A program made the position numbers and the translations under genes. Shown piece after piece: positions 9,988-18,480 of a stretch of DNA of 64,000 nucleotides. The notes under the pieces are model-generated. The model was not told where the DNA came from. It saw nothing but the letters and a program-made list of their open reading frames with translations, and did no database searches. The stretch's first letter is position 1, and each line of letters starts with the position of its first letter. This DNA is from Pogostemon cablin (taxonomy: Eukaryota; Streptophyta; Magnoliopsida; Lamiales; Lamiaceae). The DNA is taken from the NCBI GenBank assembly GCA_023678885.1, contig CM042962.1, positions 23,326,336 to 23,390,335 of the forward strand. Reading direction: 5' to 3'.

Positions 9988-12405
9988 TTATTGACGTGCT
10001 GTAGCAAGTGAATATTGTTCCCACGAGATAGTTATAAATATAATAAATAATTCTATATGACAATTCAAATGCAAGACAAATCCGGGGATTTTTTTTGAAA
10101 GGATGATTAATTAAACTAATAAAACTGAATTAAAATAATTAAACTAAGCAAAGAAATTAAATCACATAGAGAAAACGATTTAAAAATTCAAGAATGGAGA
10201 ATTGGTAATGCTCGGGCTAACACTGACTAATTTATTTAGACCCAAATTAATTACATGCAGACGTTTATAAGAGGATCACTAAGCCTATTTAAATCACCTT
10301 GATTGGGTAGGATCCAACATTTATAATGAGCTGAAAATCCTAGGATCAATAAGGAATTAATTATTTCTCCCTCTATAGATACTTCATGCTAAATTCCATT
10401 AAGGTTTGAGCACTAGACTTCCCTTCCCTTTCTAGGTACGCAATTATTAACCCCTTTTGTCCCCTTATCAATTACCTAATAATGATGTTTTACCAAGTAA
10501 TTAATATTCCAAATTGATTGTCTAACACTCTTAGGAATTATAGGCCAATCCCCTAAGACTGCCATAGGAAACAACAATTATTATGTAGAAATAAAGAATC
10601 TATTAACTATCAATCAGTGATACCGTCAAGAATAATTAAAGGAATCAAAACTAAAAAACACAATAATATGAAGTCTCAAAATATCTTATTCAATAAGGAA
10701 ATAAACATTCTTCAGTATAATAAATCTAAGTCTAGGACAATCAAATCATATAGTCAAAACTGTCTTAAAGCCCTAAAATTACCAACAAAGAAACTTAGCC
10801 TATGGATTTACGAGGGCAAATCACAAAGATGTAATAAACTCTAACCATTATGCTAAAATAACAAAGATAAATAATTGAAAAATAAAGAAGCCTTTTGGAG
10901 GATTTTGGAGGACTCAGTCTCTTCAATTACGATTTCCATCGTGATCTCCATCTCCAGTGGGTAGATGATGGAAGGTGGGTGAATGGTTAAGTGGAGGTAT
11001 CAGCGTGAGAGAGAACTGGTGCTATGGTCTCGGCTCTGTGACTGTGAGGGCATGAATTTTCTGCGCATGAGCAGTTGTTCTTTTAATCCAAGGATGAGGC
11101 GGCGAGAAAGGGAAATAATGGGCCGTTGGATGTATTGGGCTTCTTAAGTTGATCCAATCCAAGTATGCTCTCAGATTGCTTTCGAAATTGGATGGAAGTG
11201 ATTTGCACGTTGGTTTGAGTTAATTTACATCCAAGGGCCCAACCATCAATTCCGCTCACCATGTGCGTGAGCAATTCACAACAACTTCAAGAAAATAGGA
11301 CCCACTAGTAACTCCACCCATTTTAGCATGCAGGTGTGAATTGTGATGGGATTTTGGATATATATGATCAAGCCTTTTTCTAATTATTGGGTCCTATGCC
11401 TTTTCCACTTCAATTGACTTCCTGTGGGCCCCATACACCAACAATAGTCTTTCATTAATTCTCTATGCCACACACGATCAAACCTTCTTCATCATGCATT
11501 CCTTCTGCAGCACCACATGCCAAAGCTTATCTCTCGCGCATTTCTGCGGCATAACTTCTTCATTCAAATTCTGATTTATGTAATTCTTGTGCCCACGCGA
11601 CCCCCTCTTACGTGGCTTTCCAAACATGTATCACACGACCAATTTGAGCCTCCATACATACACAAAAAAATTATGAAAAGTAGGCACCTGTTTGCTTGCA
11701 AGCTTGTACAAATTCACCATTCATTCAAACTTTGCATTTTTTTTATCATTTTTCCATCAAAACACAATAAAATACTTCTCAAGCACCTTTTAGTCAATAA
11801 TGTTTCAAAGTATTAAGATTTGTGCAAATAATAGCAATTAAACACTTAAAGAGGTATCAAATCGGACAAAAAAATACATGAATTTCCACTCTCATCACAC
11901 CTATTAAAGCAACTAAAAGAATTATTGAAATGAGTTCAAATGGAAGAAGAAAATATGTTGCTAAATGAATTCTAATTTGTTGACTATTACTTATTAAATC
12001 TTGTTTTAGAATCTGATTTTATTTTGTAGTCCAAATGATCCCACACCAGGACGTATCTTGAATAGTAGTAATTAGTGAAATAAAAAGACTTGACAAACCA
12101 TTGAAGTAACTTCATCCCCAACGGTCCAAAGATGAAAATCTTTGTAATATTCTGAACCTTCCATGAACATTACAACAAAAATGATTAAAACATTTATAGC
12201 TCCAACATAAATAAGGAATTGCGCAGCAGATACAAAATAGGAATTCGATAGAATATATAATAAGGATATACAAAAAAAGAACCAATCCCAATGAAAAGGC
12301 CGAATAAATTGGATTCGGAAGTAATACTACTGCCAGACTTCCTAATATGAGACCCGATCCCAAAAAGACTAAAAGAAAATCATGTATTGGTCCAGGTAAA
12401 TCCAT
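9988..12405 (-). pseudogene. ndhG: ndhG pseudogene, split by a solo LTR (plastid NDH subunit 6)
   Basis: The coding part runs from ATG at 12,405 (MDLPGPIHD, typical ndhG start) to about 11,898 (PFELISIILLVALIG). The last codons (ARQ plus TAA) lie at 9988-9999, on the other side of a 1.9-kb insertion. A frameshift after LGLVLF moves the middle (AAQFLIYVGAINVLIIFVVMF) to another frame, and stops occur near FLFH and in the loop before the last helix. The subunit is a membrane part of the plastid NDH complex; this copy is dead. Confidence 0.92.
10000..11897 (-). mobile_element. solo LTR of a Ty3-type (Tat/Athila-like) retrotransposon inside ndhG
   Basis: The insertion reads on the minus strand from TGATGAGAGTGGAAATTC at 11,897 to ...CTCGTGGGAACAATATTC, ACTTGCTACA at 10,000, so it has TG...CA ends. 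The start follows the outline of the 2-kb LTRs further right (TGATGAGAGT, then TGTCC-ATTT-A-ACC, then GCACAA). The CTCGTGGGAAC...ACTTGCTACA end is typical of Ty3/Tat-type LTRs. There is no gag, pol, PBS or second LTR, so it is a solo LTR left by LTR-LTR recombination. I see no convincing 5-bp target duplication (CGTGC left, CACCT right), and a few ndhG bases seem to be missing at the junction. Confidence 0.7.
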
Positions 12406-12719
12406 TTGATTTTATAAAAAAAAATCAAAATATTTCATGCCTTTGTTGACCTGACCAGGAAAAAAAGAAGTTATAATATTTTTAGGATACTTTTTAATTG
12501 AATGAAATTAGACTAGAGGTGGTTTAGATTGATGTAAATACAGTTATTGGACTACTCTTATTATCGAAGCAGAGGTTGAAACTTCATATTTTTAAATCAT
12601 TATTCAAATAGAAATTTAAATAAAAAAGATGACACGATTTTCGCCACTGCATTTCTTTAGATCCAAAAGCTATTTTGAATTTTGATTTGAATTTGTAAAT
12701 GTTTTATGAATCAAAGGTT
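12406..12719. other. plastid ndhG-ndhI spacer
   Basis: AT-rich spacer of normal plastid length between ndhI and ndhG. No other feature seen. Confidence 0.6.
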
Positions 12720-13226
12720 TTATACATTTTTTATTTGAGGTAAATTAAAAGAAATTGTTCGAATTGTGTAATCTTCAATTATTGATACCGGTAATCGACC
12801 TAAAAAAATTTGATTATAATTCAATTCGTGACGATCATAGGCAGAAAGTTCATATTCTTCAGTCATTGATAAACAATTTGTTGGACAATACTCAACGCAA
12901 TTACCGCAAAATATACAAATTCCAAAATCAATACTATAATTAAGTAATAGTTTCTTTCGAATATCAGTTTGCAATTTCCAATCTACAACGGGTAGATCTA
13001 TAGGACATACACGAACACATACTTCACAAGCAATGCATTTATCAAATTCAAAATGGATTCGGCCTCGGAAACGTTCTAATATGATCAATTTTTCGTACGG
13101 GTATTGAATAGTTACAGGTAAATGATTCGTGTGGGTCAAGGTGATCATGAAACCTTGACCAATGTACCTGACAACTCGTATTGTTCGTTGACCAGAGTTC
13201 AAGAACTGAGTTAGCATTGGGAACAT
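12720..13226 (-). CDS. ndhI: ndhI, plastid-derived, open reading frame intact (NDH subunit I, 2x[4Fe-4S])
   Basis: A 168-codon frame covers the whole plastid NdhI protein from MFPM to a stop after NLPQIKNV. Both 4Fe-4S motifs are complete: Cys 64, 67, 70, 74 and Cys 104, 107, 110, 114 by my count. In the plastid, NdhI carries electrons from ferredoxin toward plastoquinone in the NDH complex. Here it sits in decayed nuclear plastid DNA without a nuclear promoter or transit peptide that I can see. Several residues look unlike the family norm (for example HTNHL near 32 and LIIL near 47). It is most likely a not-yet-broken passenger rather than a working gene. Confidence 0.8.
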   Translation of the reverse strand: MFPMLTQFLNSGQRTIRVVRYIGQGFMITLTHTNHLPVTIQYPYEKLIILERFRGRIHFEFDKCIACEVCVRVCPIDLPVVDWKLQTDIRKKLLLNYSIDFGICIFCGNCVEYCPTNCLSMTEEYELSAYDRHELNYNQIFLGRLPVSIIEDYTIRTISFNLPQIKNV

Positions 13227-13293
13227 ATATGAAAATCTATAAATAATTTCACTTTTTTCTTTCTCTTGTTTGAGAAAAGTTATGAAGAAAATC

Positions 13294-13857
13294 CTATTCT
13301 CTTAGATCTATTCTTTTACAGTGAAAGAAGTTGGAATGAATTTTTAATAATAGATTACCTAGAGAAATAGGCAAAAGAAATTTCCATCCAAGATCTAATA
13401 GTTGGTCCATTCTGAGTCTCGGTAAAGTCCATCTTGTTGTAATAGAAATGAACAAGAACCAATAAGTTTTACCTAATGTAATAAAGATACCAATTATTGT
13501 TCCAAAAACCTTACTTCCTTTATTTATGTAAAAAAGCTCAGGAATAAATAGGTATGGAATATAAAGATTCCAACCACCCAAGTAAAGAACTGTTACAAAT
13601 AATGAAGAAACTTGTAGATTTAGATACGAAGCAACATAAAATAAACCAAACTTGATACCTGAATATTCGGTTTGATAACCTGCTAATAATTCTTCTTCTG
13701 CTTCTGGTAAATTAAAGGGCAATCTCTCACATTCGGCTAGAAAAGAAATTAGAAAAACGATAAACCTTATAGGTTGACGCCATAAATTTCATCCCCAAAA
13801 ATCATATTTGGATTGCGCCTCAACTATATCAACTGTACTTAAACTGTTAGATAATCC
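13294..13857 (-). pseudogene. ndhA: ndhA exon 2 pseudogene (plastid NDH subunit 1)
   Basis: From about 13,855 it reads LSNSLSTVDIVEAQSKYDFWG, then a stop for the expected Trp, then NLWRQPI. It continues in one long frame through CERLPFNLPEAEEELLAGYQ to LLPISLGNLLL. A 1-nt slip near the end moves the normal stop (TTA at 13,316-13,318) out of frame, so the frame runs on to 13,294. The exon start is only approximate. Confidence 0.88.
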
Positions 13858-14522
13858 CAGTCGACGCTAACATCACTGCCCCCATAGCTATTTTAGAACC
13901 GTACATGAGATTTTCACCTCATAGGTCACAAATAAATCTAAGGACCTTTCAACATTCTTTCTCTTGATGTGTTTGTAGGATCCATAAAGAATCAAACTCT
14001 TATCCTAAGGCCTAGAATTAGACCAATGGAATTATGTCTGCTAGATTTATAATAAAAAAGTGCTTCTGAATTGATCTTATCTTTTAAGAATTTTATTTTT
14101 CTTTGTTGATTAATAACTTTATCCTTGAATGAAAAAAATACTTTTTAGAGGAATATCACATATATATTCCAACCTATCATTTTCTCATTTTTTATTATGA
14201 AAAAGAATTCGCCATTGCATTACATAATAAGAATTTTATTTATAGAAATAAAATCGAAAAAATTATGAATAAAAAAAATCTCCTTTTATAATATTAGTCT
14301 TTGGATTTTATTTCCTTCGTATTCTCCTTTCCCAGAAAATGGGCATTGCCAAAAGTAAAAGATTTCTTCGTTTTTGATAGTTATTTACTTAATTGGTGGA
14401 TAGGAACATACTCTGGACGAAATTGCAGGGAGTACTTCTTAATCATTTCTACTAACTTCAAGCCCCAATTCGAAGTACTTTTTTTATAAAAAAAAATCCT
14501 ATTGGATAATTTATAGAATCTC
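13858..14522 (-). other. ndhA: part of the ndhA group II intron (plastid), truncated
   Basis: Immediately upstream of exon 2 lies a group II domain V-like block (13,896-13,927). On the minus strand it reads GAGGTGAAAATCTCATGTAC followed by GGTTC; the normal pairing partner GAGCCGTA has decayed. The AT-rich intron continues to 14,522, where the LTR begins. Exon 1 is not in the window. Confidence 0.7.
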
Positions 14523-16547
14523 TGATGAGAGCAAACATAAGCGTGTTTTAGTGTCCAATTTAACACATTTTTAATGGGAATTATTATCATATATTAGCAC
14601 AAATGTCTTATATTCAATATATGTGAGAAAAAGTTGCACTTGAGATATTTTATTGTATTTTAGATGGAAAAAAGATCAAAAGTGCAAAGTTGGAGAAAAG
14701 GTGCAACTTGTGCTAGAATGCTGAAAAACGCACGTCCAACTTGTGTAATTTTTCTGTATTTTTGTAGAGCTTAAAACTAGAATTATGATACATTCTTGGA
14801 AAGTCACAGAAGAGAGGATCGTTTTGGCATAAAAACACTTCAATCGGAGTCTAAACGAGAAAGTTATGATCAAAATGGTGACATCACACAAGCTGTGTCG
14901 AACAGAATGGCTGTGCCACTTTGCATGACTTGTTACATATTCATAAGTCGGAGTTTTTGAGATTCTTTATATGGATAGAAAGCCAAGGAAGAGAAGACCG
15001 TGTGAGTGCAAGAATCACTCGAATCAAAGCTCGAATGTGGAAGTTATATGCGAACGATAAAACTGCACTAAATCGCCGAAGCTGATTCGACCAGCAGGAG
15101 AGTGGTTCGACCATCACCCGTGGTCAAACCAGACACCAGAAGCTATCAGAAGTATGGTTCGACCACGACAGTGCGATTCTACCAGGCGTGTTGTCAAACC
15201 AAAAGCATAAGTTTTCGTAGATGCAGTTCGACCACGACGCTTCTGATTCGACCTGGCTTTCAACCCGAACCGTGGATCTGCAAGTGATTTACAGGTTGAT
15301 TCGACCAGGGATGTGTGGTTCGATCAAGGATCTTGATCGAACCGATGTGCTGGACACGTCCGGATCCATATTTTTACAACTTCAGTGCGTGTTTTCATCC
15401 AAAAAGCCCATCCTAGGTCCATAAGGAGAGCTTACAAGTATAAAAAGGGATGTAGATTACATCCATTAGATGGGATTGGAGAGGAAACACAACACAATCA
15501 TCCTACACCCCAAGGGGGATCACCCCCCAATCATCATCCACATCCTTTCCTCCATCAATCCATCACTTTGAAGATTCGTCTGTGGAACCAAGAGGAGGAT
15601 TCAAGACGGAGAAGGACGCGACGACTCTCACATCTAGGGTTTTATTCATTTCCTAATTTATCTTGTATTTTCCAGAAATATGGGTAAGATCTATCCAACA
15701 CCCATGATTGTTCTTCGCAACATCATGGGTAGAACCGTTTTGGTAGATCTAGGATTTTGAAAGTTTTATGAATTAATTAATCTCTCTTGTGTGTCCTCCG
15801 TACAACACTACTTGTGGATTGATTTTATATATGATTGTGCTTTCTTAATCCATATTCATGGTCGTTTTGTGCATCTTCAACTATTATAAAGAGTCTGAAT
15901 ATATATCTTGGTTGTAGATTGAGTGTGTTCACCGCTGAACAGGATTCCATGTTATGATTCTAAGTGAGGGGACTCTGCAGTTTCATTAGAACTATCATAT
16001 ATGAATGTTTATTAATTGAATTGAATTCGGGTTAGTAAGCAGGATAAAGAGGGTAATTTTGTAGTACCTATAAAGGGAGATCATATGGGGTTAGATTCCA
16101 GACGTGGGAAATAATTGATACTGATAGTACCTAGAAAGGGGGGGGGGGTAAATTATGTCTCTTTCTCCGAGGTTATTCACACTTCTATAGAGTAGATTTG
16201 CATGGTTTAGTGATGCGTCTATAGTCCACAAGGCAGAGTCGGCCTACACTTGAGAGAGAAGTTAAGTAGTAGATCTGGATTACCCCAGAGCTACCTATTC
16301 TCCTACTTGTGTCACTTTCGTATTCTTCTAGTGCTATTTTATTTTATTTGTTATTTAATTTTAGTATTTTAGTTGATAATTAATTCCAAAACTCTTATTG
16401 CCTTTCGTCTTAATTAATTTAATAAATAATTAAATTGATAATACGCCGTCCTTTGGGTTCAATATTTAACTTGGTCGCTTGCTTAAGTTGCAACTGATAT
16501 CCTTCATACTTGTGGATTAATTTTACGTGCAATGAAAACGTGCATCA
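14523..16547 (+). repeat. full-length LTR of the Athila-like family, copy 1 (2025 bp)
   Basis: It begins TGATGAGAGCAAACATAAGC at the break of plastid homology and ends GTGCATCA next to a primer-binding site. U3 carries GGTTCGACC-type repeats (15,081-15,345). A TATA box (GTATAAAAAGGG) is at about 15,438-15,446, followed by the conserved transcript start region and a long U5. Because the LTR start is intact, the element inserted directly into the ndhA intron; the expected matching duplication of the 5 bases before it (ATCTC) would be at the far end of the element. Confidence 0.88.
15081..15345. repeat. GGTTCGACC/GGTCGAACC array in U3 of LTR copy 1
   Basis: About nine copies of the 9-mer and its variants (GATTCGACC, GGTTCGATC, GGTCAAACC) lie within 265 bp, ending about 90 bp upstream of the TATA box. 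Several CpG sites inside the motif have become TG or CA. Confidence 0.85.
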
Positions 16548-16553
16548 AGTTCA

Positions 16554-16571
16554 TGGCGCCTTTGCCAGGGA
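16554..16571 (+). promoter_or_regulatory. primer-binding site, copy 1
   Basis: It reads TGGCGCCTTTGCCAGGGA, two mismatches from TGGCGCCGTTGCCGGGGA, the complement of the tRNA-Asp 3' end used by Athila-type elements. It starts six bases after the LTR end. Confidence 0.85.
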
Positions 16572-16720
16572 CGGCTGTTATTATTAGTTTATTATTTCTA
16601 GTTTGATTAAGACTTTTATTTGTGATTATTTATTTCTATCTAACCTTGAATTTTTCTGAGGTACCTGTGCACTAGGAAAAGGAAAGGAAGGAAAGGAAGA
16701 GATAACATGTAGTGCTAAAC

Positions 16721-17713
16721 ATGGCCGGAGTAAGGCAGATTCCAGATAATGTTGTCATACATGAAATTTTCACGAACTATGGGATTGGTAACATGGGGTT
16801 GATAGGAGCAAGGGGGAAGATGATGATTTTGAGATACATCTCACTTTTATTAACATGGTGAAAAAGAATCCCTTTTCTGGAGATTACTTTGAAGATCCAT
16901 ATCAGTATCTCAAAAGATTCCTTGGTAATGCAAATACTCAGAAAGGTGCTCGAGCTAATGGTAATGTTAGGCGGATCGCCCTATTCAAGTTCTCTTTGAT
17001 TGATAGGACAGAAGCTTGGTATGAGACTCTTGATGCAACAGATTGCACTACATGGGACCAACAGCAACAGAAGTTCTTAGAGAGATATATGCCACCTTCA
17101 AGGATCTTAAGAATAAAGCAAGAAATCACTCAATTTGTTATGAATCAGGGTGAGAAATTTCATGAGGCATGGGATAGGTTTAAAGACATGCTCAGGCGGT
17201 GCCTACAACATGGGATGTCTAAGGCTCAATACATAAGCATTTTCTACTATGGATTGGATTTTGAGTTACGTATTCTTATTGATGCATCATCAGGAGGAGC
17301 GCTGTTATCTAAGAGCGATAGAAGCAGAGAAGTTATTTGAAGACATCTCTATGAATTCACGTGACTGGCCTGTAGAGAGAGATAGAGGATCATATGTACT
17401 TGATAAGGCAGCACATGTTGAACATCAAGTGGTGAAGCCGAATAGGAATGATGAGATCTTCTCTAGTCTAGCTAACATCAACAAGCTACTAGAGTCCCAG
17501 CAGAAGCGGATTACAGAGTTGACACAAAGGAGGCTTAGTATCCCGCAGCAAGTAGTGAAGAGTGTTGAAGATACCTTCAATCGATACATGATAAAAAATG
17601 ATGCAAGGAATGTTCCCATCTCAAGGCATAGTGAACCCGAAAGAGTGCAAAGCCATTACAATGGGTCCGGAACACAGTATGAGGGACCGATGATGTCAAA
17701 AATGAATTTTTAA
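16721..17713 (+). pseudogene. Athila-type gag, copy 1 (frameshifted)
   Basis: It starts with MAGVRQIPDNV, then loses frame near 16,790. The 16,855-17,340 frame carries the retrotransposon gag domain: NPFSGDYFEDPYQYLKRFLG, then a phenylalanine-rich FKFSLIDRTEAWYETL, FLERYMPP, and FHEAWDRFKDMLRRC. A second slip near 17,310 puts the continuation (AEKLFEDISMNSRDWPVERD) into a third frame to 17,713. The protein would form the particle core. Order and wording match Athila Gag (linker DxxAWxxFKxLLRxCPxH). No CCHC knuckle was seen. Confidence 0.88.
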
Positions 17714-17714
17714 G

Positions 17715-18128
17715 CTCTAGGAGCACGATTCGACCTCGATTCGACCATGCCAGCAGGTCGAATCACGTCACGGAGGTCGAACCAAGCACCTGGGCAACAT
17801 CCGAAACTTCCAGCTGATCGATTCGACCACGACCACTATGGTTCGGCCAACCCTGAAGGTCGAACCATGGTCGAACCAGCCTGTCCGCGACCCTCTATTT
17901 TTTCTGATGTCGGGTTCGACCAAAACAGCTCTGGTTCGACCAAACCTCTTTGTCGAACTAAGGTCGAACCAACCTGTCCGCAACACCTTATTTTTCTGAA
18001 GCACAGTTCGACCACGACCATCATGGTTCGACCAACCCTGCTGGTCGAACTGTGGTCAAACTGACCTGTCCGGGAGAGAACATACTTTCTGAAGCATGGT
18101 TTGACCAGCACTCAAGGTCGAACCGCCT
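17715..18128 (+). repeat. GGTTCGACC inverted-repeat array in the gag C-terminal region, copy 1
   Basis: Directly after the gag body lie some dozen copies of GGTTCGACC and GGTCGAACC in alternating orientation. They are interleaved with a repeated CTGTCCG(C/G)(A/G) phrase about every 110 bp. Neighbouring arms form hairpins, for example ATGGTTCGGCC (17,838-17,848) with GGTCGAACCAT about 9 bases on. In frame they would encode repeats of the type FDH...GSTNP.GRT.VEP.CP. Confidence 0.85.
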
Positions 18129-18480
18129 CATTTGGTATCATTTTCAGCGCGTAATGTTTATCTGATGTTAATGCTACTCCAGTGCCATCCAAGGGCAGAA
18201 TAATGAGCTTATAGTGGAAACGAAGTGGGAAAGAGCAAAGAGGTTGAGAACCAAAAAGCTTAGACTGCAGATGGACAATGAAGATGTGGTTTTTTCTCTT
18301 GATCAAGTAATGAAGATGCCCATGGAGATTCAATCATGCAAGAGCATAGATGTGGTTTCTAACTTGTTTAATCTTGATTTTCTAAGACAAATGACTCTGA
18401 AATTGAGTGAAAGATTGACAAGGAGGTGTCTAGACAGCAATAGGAAGAAGAAAGTTCCAAGGATTATATTTTTGTGACCA
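18129..18480 (+). pseudogene. gag C-terminus fused to the tail of the protease region, copy 1
   Basis: The frame reads a gag end (SDVNATPVPS...NELIVETKWERAKRLR) and passes straight into KLRLQMDNEDVVFSLDQVMK. In the pol-bearing relative, the second part lies at the end of the protease domain (LRLRMDKKEVLFNLDKAMK). Some 650 bp holding the protease active site are missing between. Copies at 39.1 and 56.5 kb have the same fusion. Confidence 0.8.

Larger units (their letters stand above)
7437..14522 (-). other. nuclear insertion of plastid DNA (NUPT), small single-copy region ndhD to ndhA
   Basis: Six plastid genes lie in the order and orientation of the plastid small single-copy region: ndhD, psaC, ndhE, ndhG, ndhI, ndhA, all minus. 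Spacers are of plastid length and character. Frameshifts and stops in most of them, an LTR insertion within it, and LTR elements on its right side show it is nuclear and old. The left edge is near 7437, where ndhD similarity ends about 14 codons before the usual C-terminus. The right edge is cut at 14,523 by the first base of an Athila-like LTR, within the ndhA intron. Without the solo LTR the segment is about 5.2 kb. Confidence 0.93.

Noticed and set aside
10617..10844. 75-residue Lys/Asn-rich ORF inside the solo LTR
   Set aside because: AT-rich composition alone explains it; it lies within LTR sequence and opposite to the LTR's direction.
7437..14522. A functional plastid genome segment or a plastid contig
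   Set aside because: Most genes carry stops or frameshifts, and LTR retrotransposons lie within and beside it, so it is a nuclear copy.
15081..15345. Regularly spaced short repeats that could suggest a CRISPR-like array
   Set aside because: Spacers are irregular and repeated between copies, the motif is only 9 bp and alternates in orientation, and the context is plant LTR DNA.
16135..16150. G-run as a possible functional G-quadruplex
   Set aside because: It is a single homopolymer run in U5 that other copies do not share (they have 3-6 G), so slippage is the simplest explanation.
17768..18111. Minus-strand ORFs rich in VRP/GRT/FDH peptides
   Set aside because: They arise because the 9-mer is near palindromic, so both strands translate to similar peptides. 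They do not show a separate gene.
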